Shown here: positions 1 through 13,743 of the stretch, piece after piece
How positions within the stretch are numbered: the first letter of the stretch is position 1
Layout of the letters: each line of letters begins with the position of its first letter
DNA from: Blochmannia endosymbiont of Camponotus sp. C-003
Lineage (GTDB): Bacteria > Pseudomonadota > Gammaproteobacteria > Enterobacterales > Enterobacteriaceae
Direction: 5' to 3'
Length of the DNA: 64,000 nucleotides
NCBI RefSeq assembly: GCF_023585685.1
Contig: NZ_CP097764.1
Coordinates: 620,001-684,000, forward strand
The notes under the pieces: model-generated
The model's input: the letters and a program-made list of their open reading frames with translations, nothing else
Told to the model about the DNA's origin: nothing
Databases searched by the model: none
Program-made: the position numbers and the translations under genes

Positions 1-1918
<1,918 letters not shown>

Positions 1919-3022
1919 TTATATCCGAATTGGCATGACGATATATGTTGCTCCATAACATTGCTCTGTGCCCTCAATTTGCACGCTAGATATTGCATTT
2001 GTTAAATAAAACCTCACATAATAAGCATTCATTACCTGAAGAACATCGATCAAATAATCTACATTAAAAGATATTTTCATATTCTGACCTGAATATAAAA
2101 CGTCTAAAATTTCTTCTGATGCTTCATGTTCAAAATTATGCGCGGTTATTTTTAATTGATTAGTACTTAAGGCAAATTGAATGATACGAAGTTTTTCATT
2201 TGCAAGAATAGCTGCACGTTTTAAAGCCTGCTTCAAAAGATCACATTCTATTTCCAAAACATTTTTTGGGCGTTTTACAAAAATATCATGACAATTCGGA
2301 AACACAGCATCAATCAACTTAGAAGTAAAAGTATAATCATCTGCCTCCATACGAATACTATTATTATTCGTGCGAATATTAACTAATTTTTCTCTGACGT
2401 TTAACAAACGTAAGATTTCAATAACTCCTTTTCGAGGTATGATCACTGATTGATCGGGTAACAATGAATCCATAGTTATTTCGCAACTTGCCAAGCGATG
2501 TCCATCTGTCGCAACAATACGTAAAACATTTTCCTTAGTTTCAAAAAACATACCATTTAGACAATAACGTACATCTTGATGACCCATAGAAAATTGGGTT
2601 AATTCAATCATTTTTTTTAAAATATCTTGAGATATGACTAATTGTAAGTTACTATCCCAATTTTCTAATTTAGGAAAATCTGACGAAGAAAACGTAGATA
2701 AATAAAATTTACTACATCCAGAACAAATAATCAGTTTTTTGTCCTCTAATACTATAGAAATTTTTGATGATTCGGATAAACTGCGACAAATTTCAAAAAA
2801 CTTACGCCCTGGTACTGTAACGGATCCCATGGGACACTTATCTTGTAACATAATTCGAACCGTTATCTCTATTTCTAAATCTGTAGCAGTAATACACAAA
2901 CAATTATCATTGACTTCTAATAATACATGAGTTAATATGGGGATCCTCGGGCGTCCGCTAAGGATGCCCATAATCTTTTGTAATGATCGATATAACAACT
3001 TTCTATCTATTGAAACATCCAT
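1919..3022 (-). CDS. dnaN: DNA polymerase III sliding clamp (beta subunit)
   Basis: Ring-shaped dimer that tethers DNA polymerase III to DNA. The protein has 367 residues against 366 in E. coli and aligns along its whole length: GRPRIPILTHVLLEV near the start, VATDGHRLA in the middle, SSVQIEG and a C-terminal YIVMPIRI. The frame extends upstream to a TTG at 3043, but the ATG at 3022 gives MDVSIDRKLLYRSLQ, which fits the family start, so I chose it. It reads in the same direction as gyrB. The upstream neighbour in E. coli, dnaA, is absent. Confidence 0.96.
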   Translation of the reverse strand: MDVSIDRKLLYRSLQKIMGILSGRPRIPILTHVLLEVNDNCLCITATDLEIEITVRIMLQDKCPMGSVTVPGRKFFEICRSLSESSKISIVLEDKKLIICSGCSKFYLSTFSSSDFPKLENWDSNLQLVISQDILKKMIELTQFSMGHQDVRYCLNGMFFETKENVLRIVATDGHRLASCEITMDSLLPDQSVIIPRKGVIEILRLLNVREKLVNIRTNNNSIRMEADDYTFTSKLIDAVFPNCHDIFVKRPKNVLEIECDLLKQALKRAAILANEKLRIIQFALSTNQLKITAHNFEHEASEEILDVLYSGQNMKISFNVDYLIDVLQVMNAYYVRFYLTNAISSVQIEGTEQCYGATYIVMPIRI

Positions 3023-3363
3023 AACTGAACTTGTTAAAAACAATATTCCAAAATAATCACGCGTGATGTTATTTTGATTAAAGACTCAGTAATATATCGT
3101 AATAATATAGTGTGTAAAATATCAAAACGCAAACACATTGATGTGTAAAAAAATAAACGACACGTTCATACAAATAATTACCTTCATTAGTATTATTCCA
3201 AATCAACAATCATCACTAAAAATAATAAAACAAAACTCTAAATATTTTTGACTTCGTCTATACTATCCTATAGTATAAGCGTTAATTATCAACGCAAAAT
3301 AGTTAAATAACACAATTAAATAATTTTATTATTATTATCAAGTAAATACACAAGAATATAAAT
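3023..3363. other. Divergent spacer dnaN/rpmH, where dnaA is missing
   Basis: 341 bp between the divergent genes dnaN and rpmH. In E. coli and Buchnera this interval contains dnaA. Here there is no open frame or recognisable remnant, and I found no TTATCCACA DnaA box. The only site I can propose is a promoter for rpmH. Confidence 0.65.
3248..3276 (+). promoter_or_regulatory. Candidate sigma-70 promoter for rpmH-rnpA-yidD/yidC
   Basis: TTGACT at 3248-3253 (5 of 6 to consensus) and TAGTAT at 3271-3276 (4 of 6), separated by 17 bases, about 90 bases before the rpmH start. Position and spacing are good, but the surrounding DNA is so AT-rich that the -10 match has limited weight. Confidence 0.4.
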
Positions 3364-3504
3364 ATGAAACGCACCTTTCAGCCTTCCATATTAAAACGCA
3401 ATAGAGCGCACGGGTTTAGAGTAAGAATGTCAAGAAGACAAGGCCGTAAAATATTATCCAGACGTAGATCCAAAGGACGCGTTCGATTGGTTGTGTCTGT
3501 ATAA
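3364..3504 (+). CDS. rpmH: 50S ribosomal protein L34
   Basis: 46 residues, the same length as E. coli L34. It begins [18 protein letters not shown] and continues with the highly basic body [16 protein letters not shown]. It is the first gene of the conserved cluster rpmH-rnpA-yidD-yidC-mnmE and is followed after 37 bases by rnpA. The last residues (VVSV) differ slightly from the E. coli TVSK end. Confidence 0.97.
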   Translation: MKRTFQPSILKRNRAHGFRVRMSRRQGRKILSRRRSKGRVRLVVSV

Positions 3505-3541
3505 ACATTCACTAAAATTTTATTAGTTAGTGTGCAACCAA

Positions 3542-3892
3542 ATGAATAGAAAATTTCTACCTAAACGGGCACGTTTATTGACTTTAAATCAGTTTATTTT
3601 TGTATTTCAAAAACCAGAGCGTGTTAAAACAATTGGAATCACTTTGTTCAGTCGATCCAATCGATTAGGATATCCTCGTATTGGGTTATCTATCTCAAAA
3701 AAATATGTTAAATGTTCTCATGAACGCAATAGAATAAAAAGACATATGCGCGAAACATTTCGTACAAATCAATCTAACCTATTAGATAAAGACTTTGTTC
3801 TAACTATTAGTTCAAAAGAGATTATTCATTGTAATAATAAAACATTGATACAAAAGCTCGAACAATTATGGTATCACCACTATTTGTGTTAA
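3542..3892 (+). CDS. rnpA: Ribonuclease P protein component
   Basis: Protein subunit that helps the RNase P RNA bind and cleave precursor tRNAs. The key RNR motif is present as HERNRIKRHMRETF, preceded by GYPRIGLSISKKYVK. From ATG at 3542 the protein has 116 residues (E. coli 119) and MNRKFLPKRARLLT lines up with the family start. A GTG at 3530 in the same frame would add four residues; neither start has a clear ribosome binding site. The 3' end overlaps the next gene by 25 bases. Confidence 0.94.
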   Translation: MNRKFLPKRARLLTLNQFIFVFQKPERVKTIGITLFSRSNRLGYPRIGLSISKKYVKCSHERNRIKRHMRETFRTNQSNLLDKDFVLTISSKEIIHCNNKTLIQKLEQLWYHHYLC

Positions 3893-5796
3893 TAGAAAAA
3901 AGCATAATATGGCTGATACATGGATATCAAATCAGTATTAGTCCCATATTGGGCCATCATTGTCGTTTTCAAAAAACATGTTCTCAATACGGGGTAGAAT
4001 CAATACGTAAATTTGGAGTATTACGAGGTATTTGGATAACATGTATTCGTGTTTTGCGATGTCACCCTTTAACATTAAATAGCGATAAAGATTTTAAATA
4101 TTATTCATATTCACATATTCAGGACATAATCAATATGGATTCGCAACGCAATTTCTTTGTGATAGCTTTTTTAATTATGTCGTTTATACTATGGCAAACA
4201 TGGCAAACAGAATATCACCAAAGAACGAACATTAATAAAATAGATATACAACATGCAAATACATATCCATTGATTCGTGCTGAAAATAATGATGAGATCA
4301 AACATGTTCATAATACAAATCCTGTGATTACAGTAAAAACAGATGTATTGTCGCTCAAAATAAATACTTATGGAGGAGATATTGAAGAAGCATATCTATT
4401 AAATTATTTAGAGAATTTACATTCTAAGGAGCCTTTTCATTTATTAAGTACTTCACAAGAATTTACATATCAAACAACAAGCGGACTAATAAACGAAAAT
4501 GTTCCGAATAAAAAAAAACTATTGTATACTACCGAAACTAATCAAAGTACATACTTTATACCAAAAAATAAAAACAAACTACAGTTAACTCTAACACATT
4601 ACACCTCCGATGGAATTACATATACTAAGAATTATATTTTCAATAGAAATGATTACTTCATATATTTATTTTACACCGTAAATAATATGAGCACTTCTCC
4701 GTTAAAAATTAAGTTGTTTGGCGATATCATACAATCTGAACACTATCCAAAATCACACAATAACAGCAACAATGACGGAGATAATTTTCCTTTATACTCT
4801 TATCGAGGATCAGCATACTCTACTGATAAAAAAAAATATCAAAAATATAGCTTTAAAGATATAAAAAATATGAACTTAAACATTAATACTTCTAAAGGTT
4901 GGATAGCAATGTCACAAAAATATTTTGCGACAGCTTGGATACCCATTACTCAAGGAAATAATACATTTTATACTACATATCATGATAACAATAGTGTTTC
5001 TATAGGTTTTCAATCTGATTCAATATCCCTCCCAATAGGAGAAACAGGTACATTCCAATCTATATTATGGATAGGTCCAAAAATTCAAGAAAAAATGAAA
5101 GAAATAACTCCAAATTTAGAACTAGTAATTGATTACGGATGGTTATGGTTTATTTCTCAACCATTGTTTAAATTATTGAGTTTTATTCACAGTTACATAG
5201 AAAATTGGGGTATATCTATTGTTATAATAACATTAGTGATACGTCTAACCATGTATCCGTTAACCAAAGCGCAATATACTTCTATGGCAAAAATACGCAT
5301 GCTACAACCCAAATTATCTGCAATACAGGAGGCATATAAACACGATAAATATCAATATCATCAAAAAACTATAGAGTTATATAAAACAGAAAAAGTGAAT
5401 CCGTTAGGGGGATGTTTGCCTTTATTAATTCAAATGCCAATATTTTTGGCTTTATACTATATGTTGTCAGGTTCCGTAGAATTAAGACACGCTAAATTTG
5501 CTTTCTGGATTCATGATTTATCTGCTCCGGATCCTTATTATATATTGCCTATATTAATGGGAATTAGTATGTTTTTCATACAAAAAATGTCTCCTACTAC
5601 AATTAGTGATGCGATACAAAAAAAAATGATGACGATCATGTTAATAATTTTTACTATATTTTTTTTCTGGTTCCCATCTGGTTTAGTATTATATTATATA
5701 GCGAGCAATATGATCACCATCATTCAACAATACATGATTCATAGAGAATTAGAAAAACAAGGATTACACAATAAAACAACTCACAAAAATATTTAA
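3868..5796 (+). CDS. yidC: YidD-YidC in-frame fusion: membrane protein insertase with N-terminal YidD domain
   Basis: One uninterrupted frame of 642 codons. Residues 1-89 are YidD, with its signature CRFQKTCSQYGVESIRKFG and RCHPL. Residues 90-642 are YidC (E. coli 548), starting MDSQRNFFVIAFLIMSFILW (first membrane segment), then the large periplasmic beta domain, then the conserved insertase core with NPLGGCLPLLIQMPIF and GLVLYYIASN. YidC inserts and folds inner-membrane proteins, alone or with SecYEG; YidD is a small membrane-associated helper. In E. coli these are two genes a few bases apart. Here no stop codon separates them, so a fusion protein can be made. A separate start for YidC at 4135 remains possible. 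Confidence 0.93.
   Translation: MVSPLFVLIEKSIIWLIHGYQISISPILGHHCRFQKTCSQYGVESIRKFGVLRGIWITCIRVLRCHPLTLNSDKDFKYYSYSHIQDIINMDSQRNFFVIAFLIMSFILWQTWQTEYHQRTNINKIDIQHANTYPLIRAENNDEIKHVHNTNPVITVKTDVLSLKINTYGGDIEEAYLLNYLENLHSKEPFHLLSTSQEFTYQTTSGLINENVPNKKKLLYTTETNQSTYFIPKNKNKLQLTLTHYTSDGITYTKNYIFNRNDYFIYLFYTVNNMSTSPLKIKLFGDIIQSEHYPKSHNNSNNDGDNFPLYSYRGSAYSTDKKKYQKYSFKDIKNMNLNINTSKGWIAMSQKYFATAWIPITQGNNTFYTTYHDNNSVSIGFQSDSISLPIGETGTFQSILWIGPKIQEKMKEITPNLELVIDYGWLWFISQPLFKLLSFIHSYIENWGISIVIITLVIRLTMYPLTKAQYTSMAKIRMLQPKLSAIQEAYKHDKYQYHQKTIELYKTEKVNPLGGCLPLLIQMPIFLALYYMLSGSVELRHAKFAFWIHDLSAPDPYYILPILMGISMFFIQKMSPTTISDAIQKKMMTIMLIIFTIFFFWFPSGLVLYYIASNMITIIQQYMIHRELEKQGLHNKTTHKNI
4121..4137 (+). promoter_or_regulatory. 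Possible internal ribosome binding site and start for stand-alone YidC
   Basis: AGGA at 4121-4124 lies 10 bases before an in-frame ATG at 4135, where the native YidC start MDSQRN would be. This relic of the separate yidC gene may still let ribosomes make YidC without the YidD part. Spacing is slightly long and the site is short. Confidence 0.4.
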
Positions 5797-5852
5797 AAAT
5801 TTATAGATTAAAAATACTTACACATTATCATATATCTTAAAATAACATAAAA

Positions 5853-7265
5853 ATGAACTATACAACAGATACAGTGGTTGCTATTTCCACACCTCCAGGA
5901 CGTGGAGGTATTGGAGTTATACGAATATCTGGAAAATCAGTTCCTATAATTGCTGGTAAATTATTAGGCAAAATACCACATCCCAGAACAGCAGAATATT
6001 TACCATTTTTAGACACAGATGGATCCATACTAGAGAAAGTAATAGCCTTGTTTTTTCCTGAACCAAATTCTTTTACCGGAGAAAACATACTAGAGATTCA
6101 TGGACACGGAGGTCAAATAATTCTAGATATATTATTGGAACGTATTTTAAAAATATCCTCTGATATTCGAATAGCACACCCAGGGGAATTTACTAAACGA
6201 GCATTCTTAAATAATAAGATAGATCTCATTCAAGCAGAATCAATAGCTGACATTATCGATGCTACTTCATATCAAGCTGCAAAATCAGCATCAAATTCTT
6301 TACAAGGAATGTTTTCGCGTAAAATACATATAATATCAGAACAACTTACTAATCTACGCATGTACGTCGAATCATCTATTGACTTTTCAGAAGATGAAAT
6401 TAGCATCATTTCATATGAAGATATTAAAAACAAATTGAAAAAAATTATCAACAATATACAACAAATGCATAAATCAACCTGTCATGGTGTTTTGCTCCGT
6501 GAAGGAATAAAAATAGTAATTGCTGGAAAACCAAACGCTGGAAAATCTAGTTTATTTAATGCGTTAATTGGAATTGATAGAGCAATTACAAGTACGATAT
6601 CTGGAACCACACGAGACACATTAACTGAATGTATTCAGTTAGATGGAATAACATTCCATATCACTGATACTGCTGGACTACAAAAGAACAGTGACAATGA
6701 AATAGAACAAATTGGAATGAAACGTGCATGGGAAGAATTAAGTAATGCAGATCATATATTATGGGTAATTGATCCTAATGATCACATAAATACAGAACAT
6801 AGCATCACACTACAACATGTAGAAAAAATATTGTGTTATAAAAATAAAAAAACTCCGATTACAATCATACATAATAAATCCGATTTAACTAATAATCCAA
6901 TCGGAATCAATATGATCAATGATTATACAATCATCACATTATCAGCTTTATTTGACGATGGAACGAATTTATTAAAAGAACATTTAAGCAATAATATAAA
7001 ATTAAAAATCCAGAAAGATTACTCTTATAATCTTTCTGAAAATCAAGGAAATTTTATCGCGCGTAGACGTCACTTAAAAGCGCTTGAAAAATCTTCTCAA
7101 TTTCTTGTGTCTGCTCAAACACAACTATTGTCTGCTATGACAATCAATGAACTCTTCGCTGAAGATCTAAGATTAGCACATAAGGAATTGAGTAAAATTT
7201 TGGGAAAATTTACTCCTGACGATCTACTAAAAAAAATATTTTCTACATTTTGTATTGGAAAATAA
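5853..7265 (+). CDS. mnmE: tRNA modification GTPase MnmE
   Basis: GTPase that, with MnmG (also in this window), puts cmnm5 groups on U34 of certain tRNAs. 470 residues (E. coli 454). The N-terminal tetrahydrofolate-binding domain begins DTVVAISTPPGRGGIGVIRISG. The G domain has GKPNAGKS (residues 225-232), GTTRD, DTAGL and NKSD. The protein ends in FCIGK, so the catalytic C-x-G-K cysteine is intact. It follows yidC as in E. coli and converges with glmU. Confidence 0.96.
   Translation: MNYTTDTVVAISTPPGRGGIGVIRISGKSVPIIAGKLLGKIPHPRTAEYLPFLDTDGSILEKVIALFFPEPNSFTGENILEIHGHGGQIILDILLERILKISSDIRIAHPGEFTKRAFLNNKIDLIQAESIADIIDATSYQAAKSASNSLQGMFSRKIHIISEQLTNLRMYVESSIDFSEDEISIISYEDIKNKLKKIINNIQQMHKSTCHGVLLREGIKIVIAGKPNAGKSSLFNALIGIDRAITSTISGTTRDTLTECIQLDGITFHITDTAGLQKNSDNEIEQIGMKRAWEELSNADHILWVIDPNDHINTEHSITLQHVEKILCYKNKKTPITIIHNKSDLTNNPIGINMINDYTIITLSALFDDGTNLLKEHLSNNIKLKIQKDYSYNLSENQGNFIARRRHLKALEKSSQFLVSAQTQLLSAMTINELFAEDLRLAHKELSKILGKFTPDDLLKKIFSTFCIGK
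7011..7038. repeat. 11-bp perfect inverted repeat inside mnmE
   Basis: CAGAAAGATTA at 7011-7021 and its exact reverse complement at 7028-7038, with a six-base loop. It lies in the variable C-terminal part of mnmE, coding for KDYSYNLSE, so the coding constraint there is weak. Confidence 0.7.
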
Positions 7266-7380
7266 TGCATGATAAACGCGCATAATCAATTTTCAAATAT
7301 TTTTTACAAATATAAATTTCCTTGAAAATCTGTAATTAGAATGTTGTGTTCGGATATAACTAATAAATAAAAAATAACAC

Positions 7381-8766
7381 TTATTTTTTTGATCGCTTCT
7401 TCCAATTTAAAATAGAAAATTGTCGTATTCTACTAATAATAGTTTCCCCAGGAGGTACATCTCGAGTTACTGTAGTTCCGGCTCCAATAGTTGCGTTTTT
7501 TCCAATAGTTATTGGAGCTATTAATTGACTATCCGCTCCAATAAAAACGTCATCACCAATAATAGTATGATGTTTCTTGATGCTGTCATAATTGCAAATA
7601 ATAGTGCCAGCTCCGATATTTACTTGATCACCAATGTTTGCATCACCTAAATAACTAAGGTGTTTGACCTTAGATTTCTCGCCCAATTGAGTATTCTTTA
7701 TTTCTACAAAATTTCCCACATGACTTTTTTTCTTTAATTCAGTTCCTGGTCTCAACCGAACAAATGGACCAACTTTACTTTGAAGACTTATTTTTGTATT
7801 TTCAATAATTGAAAACGGATATATTTCTACATCATCTTCAACCACTGTGTCTTTCAATATACAACTTGCGCCTATTTTAACTCTATTCCCCAAAGAAACA
7901 TGTCCCTCAATGATCACATTTATATCAATATACACATCTTTTCCATGTACTAAGTTTCCTCTTAAATTAAATCTATTTGGATCAGCAATCATCAACCCTG
8001 ACAATAAAAAACATTGTATTTTTCTTTGTTGATATTGTTTATCTAAATCAACTAAATCTAATTTACTATTTACTCCCATTATTTCAAATAGATCCGCGGG
8101 ACACATGGTGTGTATGATGTAACCCGATTGATGGGCTATCTTCACTATATCTGTTAAATAGAATTCATTGTTTAACTTATGCGCTGTTAATGCGCTTAAC
8201 CAATGCTTTAAATGCCCAGAAATAGCAATAAAAATGCCAGTATTAACTTCTTTAATTTTGTTGTGATCATCATTGATTATATCATTGTGTTCTATTATAT
8301 CAACAACATTCCCTTCCTGATTTCGAATGATACGTCCATATCCTTTTGGATTAGGCAATGTAGCAGTTAACATGCTTATATCACACTGGGATTTAATGGC
8401 ATGTAATTGTCGTAATGTTTGATAAGAAACAAAAGGAACATCACCATATAGCACAAGAATTTCTTCTCTATCACCGAAAATAGGTAGCACTCTCCGAACA
8501 GCATCTCCGGTCCCAATAAGTTCATTCTGCAGTATCCAATATACAGGAATTTTATACTGATCCGCATTAATTTTTTTTTTGATCATTTCTCCTTTGTATC
8601 CATACACCACATATATGGACTTAACACCTACCTTTATCACAGAATCGATCAGATGTTGCAACATAAACTTACCGCCAATCTGGTGCAATACCTTTGGTAT
8701 ATCAGACAACATTCTATTACCTCTACCGGCAGCAAGGATAATTGCGCTGAAATCAATATATGACAT
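7381..8766 (-). CDS. glmU: Bifunctional GlmU: GlcNAc-1-P uridyltransferase and GlcN-1-P acetyltransferase
   Basis: Makes UDP-GlcNAc, the precursor of peptidoglycan and lipid A. 461 residues (E. coli 456). The N-terminal nucleotidyltransferase has LAAGRGNRM and KVLHQIGGKFM; the C-terminal left-handed beta helix shows the repeats HLSYLGDANIGDQVNIGAG and CNYD of the acetyltransferase. It lies 64 bases after atpC on the same strand, as in E. coli, so it may be transcribed from the ATP synthase operon. The coding strand contains an A10 run (complement of 8571-8580) that stays in frame. Confidence 0.96.
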   Translation of the reverse strand: MSYIDFSAIILAAGRGNRMLSDIPKVLHQIGGKFMLQHLIDSVIKVGVKSIYVVYGYKGEMIKKKINADQYKIPVYWILQNELIGTGDAVRRVLPIFGDREEILVLYGDVPFVSYQTLRQLHAIKSQCDISMLTATLPNPKGYGRIIRNQEGNVVDIIEHNDIINDDHNKIKEVNTGIFIAISGHLKHWLSALTAHKLNNEFYLTDIVKIAHQSGYIIHTMCPADLFEIMGVNSKLDLVDLDKQYQQRKIQCFLLSGLMIADPNRFNLRGNLVHGKDVYIDINVIIEGHVSLGNRVKIGASCILKDTVVEDDVEIYPFSIIENTKISLQSKVGPFVRLRPGTELKKKSHVGNFVEIKNTQLGEKSKVKHLSYLGDANIGDQVNIGAGTIICNYDSIKKHHTIIGDDVFIGADSQLIAPITIGKNATIGAGTTVTRDVPPGETIISRIRQFSILNWKKRSKK

Positions 8767-8830
8767 AATTTATATATTTCTTTGGGTTATTACTTTTGAT
8801 TGTATCTACTCGTATTATATTATCATATGA

Positions 8831-9265
8831 TTACATATGCTTGTTTTTTTTGGTCAATTCCATTAATCTAAGTTTTGCAATAGCTTTAGATATATCTGAA
8901 GCTATTTTTATATAATCTTTATCAGCGTTATGGCGATAATTCTTAATATGTTTTTCAGCTTCATATTTAGCTTCCATGGCTTTTTTTTCATCTAACTCTT
9001 CCGCGCGAATGGCTGTATCCGCCAATATCGTCACTACATTTCTCTGAACCTCAAGTATACCTCCAGATATATATACATATTCTTCATGATCATATGATTT
9101 TACTATACGCAATATTCCTGGCTTAATCGATGTAAGTAATGGAGTATGCCTGGGAAAAATACCCATTTCACCTTCAGTACCTGTTACTTGAATTTTATGC
9201 ACCATACCAGAAAATATCTTTCTTTCGATAGAAACAACAGTTAAGTAATACGTGTGCTCAGACAT
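8831..9265 (-). CDS. atpC: ATP synthase F1 epsilon subunit
   Basis: Rotor subunit that couples the F1 central stalk to the c ring and can inhibit ATP hydrolysis. 144 residues (E. coli 139). It starts [20 protein letters not shown]; the beta-sandwich domain contains [17 protein letters not shown] and YISGGILEV, and the C-terminal helical hairpin ends in LRLMELTKK. Last gene of the operon, 40 bases after atpD. Confidence 0.96.
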   Translation of the reverse strand: MSEHTYYLTVVSIERKIFSGMVHKIQVTGTEGEMGIFPRHTPLLTSIKPGILRIVKSYDHEEYVYISGGILEVQRNVVTILADTAIRAEELDEKKAMEAKYEAEKHIKNYRHNADKDYIKIASDISKAIAKLRLMELTKKNKHM

Positions 9266-9305
9266 TCTGATATCCTTTACTTTTTATCAATAAAATAAAA
9301 AAATT

Positions 9306-10718
<1,413 letters not shown>

Positions 10719-10724
10719 TTAAGT

Positions 10725-11591
10725 TTATATCACAGAAGCTCCTGCAACAATTTCTGTAAGTTCTTCCGTAATTTTAGTTTGTCTAGCTTTATTATAAAAT
10801 AACTTTAAATCATTAATAATAATTTCTCCATTATCCGAAGCTGTCTTCATCGCCGTCATTCGAGCAGATTGCTCGCTAGCTAAATTTTCTACTACTCCCT
10901 GATAAACTTGTGATTCAATATATCTTTGTAATAAACTATTTAACAATATTTTAGAATCCGGTTCATATAAATAATCCCAATATTTAGTTTGTAATATAGA
11001 GTTTTTTGAGGGAATAATCGGTAGAATCTGTAAAATCTGAGGAACTTGAGTTAAAGTATTAACAAATGTATTATATGCCAAATATAATCTATCTATCTGA
11101 TTACTATCATACAACTGCAACATCACTTTCACAGACCCAATTAACGCTGACATTTTAGGAGCATCTCCAATTCCATGGACACAGCTGACTATTTGAGTTT
11201 GTTTTATAGAACGTAAAAAAGAAGCAGCTTTTGATCCAATAATAGCTAATCTAATCGTTATTCCCGTATTATTCCATTTGCTAAAATCGCATAATAACGT
11301 TCTAAATAAGTTAATATTTAATCCTCCTGTTAACCCTCTATCTGTAGAAACTACCCAATAACCAACAGATTGAATGTTTCGTTCTAAAAAATAAGAATGT
11401 TTATATTCTAGTGTCCCTGAAGAAATATGATTAATTACTTTACGAATAGTTTCTGCATACGGCTTACTTATTAACATACGTCTCTGTGTTTTATGAATCT
11501 TAGCAACAGAAATCATTTCCATGGCCTTGGCAATTTTCTGTATGTTACGAACACTATTTATTTTCCCGCGTATTTCTTTTGGACCAGACAT
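10725..11591 (-). CDS. atpG: ATP synthase F1 gamma subunit
   Basis: Central rotor shaft of F1. 288 residues (E. coli 287). The N-terminal helix [20 protein letters not shown] and the C-terminal helix with [14 protein letters not shown] and [15 protein letters not shown] are conserved, which are the parts that turn inside the alpha3beta3 ring. The central Rossmann-like part is more diverged. The gene lies 31 bases after atpA. Confidence 0.96.
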   Translation of the reverse strand: MSGPKEIRGKINSVRNIQKIAKAMEMISVAKIHKTQRRMLISKPYAETIRKVINHISSGTLEYKHSYFLERNIQSVGYWVVSTDRGLTGGLNINLFRTLLCDFSKWNNTGITIRLAIIGSKAASFLRSIKQTQIVSCVHGIGDAPKMSALIGSVKVMLQLYDSNQIDRLYLAYNTFVNTLTQVPQILQILPIIPSKNSILQTKYWDYLYEPDSKILLNSLLQRYIESQVYQGVVENLASEQSARMTAMKTASDNGEIIINDLKLFYNKARQTKITEELTEIVAGASVI

Positions 11592-11622
11592 ATTTTTGTT
11601 CCATCATGTAACTCGTTTGCGT

Positions 11623-13167
11623 TTACCAAGATTGATTTGATTTAAAAGTCTCAAGTATACTTTTAAATTTATTTTCGACATTAATATTATATACGCCATC
11701 ATTATCAATGATTTTAATCAGCTCCTTTTCTGTATGAATCATATATAATATTAATGCAGACTCAAAATCATTTATCTTTGAAACTTCAACATCTTCTAAA
11801 TAACCATGCACTGCTGCAAATAAAATAATGGATTGACATGAAACAGACATAGGTACATATTGTTTCTGTTTTAATAATTCAGTTACTTTTTGACCATGCT
11901 GCAATTGTTTTTGAGTAATCTCATCTAATTCTGAAGCAAATTGAGAAAAAGCAGCTAATTCACGATATTGGGCTAAAGCAGTACGAATTCCCCCAGACAA
12001 CACTTTCATGATATTAGTTTGAGCAGATCCTCCAACTCGAGATACTGAAATTCCTGGATTTACTGCAGGACGAATTCCTGAGTTAAATAAATGAGACTCT
12101 AAAAAAATCTGGCCATCAGTGATAGAAATAACATTAGTTGGAATAAAAGAAGAAACATCTCCAGCTTGAGTTTCAACGATAGGTATTGCAGTTAACGAAC
12201 CAGTTTTTCCTATGACCTTTCCATGAGTACATCGCTCCACATAATCAGAGCTAACTTTAGAAGCTCGCTCTAACAAACGAGAATGCAAATAAAATATATC
12301 CCCTGGATATGCTTCACGTCCCGGAGGACGCCGCAGCAATAGAGAAATTTGACGATAAGCTACTGCTTGTTTGGAAAGATCATCATATACAATCAACGCA
12401 TCTTCTCCATGATCTCTAAAATATTCTCCCATAGCACACCCGGCATAAGGAGCTAAATATTGCAATACAACTGATTCAGAAGCAGATGCAAGAACCACAA
12501 TAGTATTTGACAACGCATGATATTCTTCCAGTTTTTTTACAACATTAGCTACAGTTGTTGCTTTTTGACCAATAGCAACATAAACACATTTCACCCCACT
12601 ATGACGTTGATTAATAATAGTATCAATTGCTAATGCAGATTTTCCAGTTTGACGATCTCCTATAATTAATTCACGTTGACCGCGTCCAATAGGTATCATA
12701 GAATCTACAGATTTATATCCTGTTTGAATAGGCTTATTTATCGACTTTCGATCAATCACACTAGGCGCACTGGCTTCTACCGGCAAATAAGAAGAACATT
12801 GTATTGCTCCTTTATTATCCACGGGGACCCCTAATGCATTTACTACTCTCCCCAACAACGCTGTTCCCACAGGAACTCTTAATATATTTCCTGTACATTT
12901 TGCCACCATTCCTTCAGACAAATTTAAACATGAACCCATAACTACAGCCCCGACAGAATCACGTTCTAAATTCAACGCTACAGCAAACTGATCTGATGGC
13001 AAAGCAATCATTTCACCTTGCATAACATCAGTTAATCCATGTATACGAACTATTCCATCACCTACGGAAGTAATAGTACCTTCATTACGAATCTCACACG
13101 TTATATCAAATTGAGCAATACGTCGCTTAATTAATTTGCTAATTTCATTTGAATTTAATTGCATCAT
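11623..13167 (-). CDS. atpA: ATP synthase F1 alpha subunit
   Basis: Regulatory nucleotide-binding subunit of F1. 514 residues (E. coli 513). The P-loop GDRQTGKS is near residues 170-177, with further motifs [33 protein letters not shown] and [15 protein letters not shown]; the end is FKSNQSW. Two ATG codons stand in tandem: 13167 has AGG eight bases upstream, while 13164 gives the E. coli-like start MQLNS. I kept the first; the difference is one residue. Confidence 0.97.
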   Translation of the reverse strand: MMQLNSNEISKLIKRRIAQFDITCEIRNEGTITSVGDGIVRIHGLTDVMQGEMIALPSDQFAVALNLERDSVGAVVMGSCLNLSEGMVAKCTGNILRVPVGTALLGRVVNALGVPVDNKGAIQCSSYLPVEASAPSVIDRKSINKPIQTGYKSVDSMIPIGRGQRELIIGDRQTGKSALAIDTIINQRHSGVKCVYVAIGQKATTVANVVKKLEEYHALSNTIVVLASASESVVLQYLAPYAGCAMGEYFRDHGEDALIVYDDLSKQAVAYRQISLLLRRPPGREAYPGDIFYLHSRLLERASKVSSDYVERCTHGKVIGKTGSLTAIPIVETQAGDVSSFIPTNVISITDGQIFLESHLFNSGIRPAVNPGISVSRVGGSAQTNIMKVLSGGIRTALAQYRELAAFSQFASELDEITQKQLQHGQKVTELLKQKQYVPMSVSCQSIILFAAVHGYLEDVEVSKINDFESALILYMIHTEKELIKIIDNDGVYNINVENKFKSILETFKSNQSW

Positions 13168-13197
13168 CTTTTGTACCTAAAAACTAACATTAAAATA

Positions 13198-13743
13198 TTA
13201 AGATTGTAGAATATTATTTAATCGTAAAATACGTCCACGTATACTGCCATCAATTACAGTATCTCCAACACGAATAATTAAACCAGCCAGAATATCTTTA
13301 TTTACTTTGTGTACTACATTCACTGTTTTAGATAAACGTTTAGACATTATATCAGTAATTTTTTTTAGTTGCCTATACTTCAAAGGCCAAGCAGAAACAA
13401 TTTCTATTTCTACAGTACGAGCATACATAGCGCATAAATAAGTAAACTCTTTGCACACAATTGGTAACAACAATAAACGATGATTTTCTGCCATGATATA
13501 AATTATATTTCTACCAAAAACATCAATTTGTTTTTTTTGATAATCTTCACAAATAGTAATAAAAATATCTGATAATCTTTTCGGTTCTAAACATCTAACA
13601 AATAAAGATTGTACTAATCTATTCACACTAATCTTAGAAAATAAATCAAGAACTGATTCCCACTTGCTTATATCTTTTTGTTCTACAGCTATATCAAATA
13701 TAGCTTGAGCATATGTACGAGCCACTACAAACATACTAGACAT
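13198..13743 (-). CDS. atpH: ATP synthase F1 delta subunit
   Basis: Peripheral stalk subunit linking F1 to the b subunits. 181 residues (E. coli 177). Start MSSMFVVARTYAQAIFDIAVEQ matches the family N-terminus, and the C-terminal segment GLIIRVGDTVIDGSIRGRI is the conserved signature. Its ATG follows directly after the atpF stop codon with no gap, which suggests coupled translation. Confidence 0.95.
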   Translation of the reverse strand: MSSMFVVARTYAQAIFDIAVEQKDISKWESVLDLFSKISVNRLVQSLFVRCLEPKRLSDIFITICEDYQKKQIDVFGRNIIYIMAENHRLLLLPIVCKEFTYLCAMYARTVEIEIVSAWPLKYRQLKKITDIMSKRLSKTVNVVHKVNKDILAGLIIRVGDTVIDGSIRGRILRLNNILQS

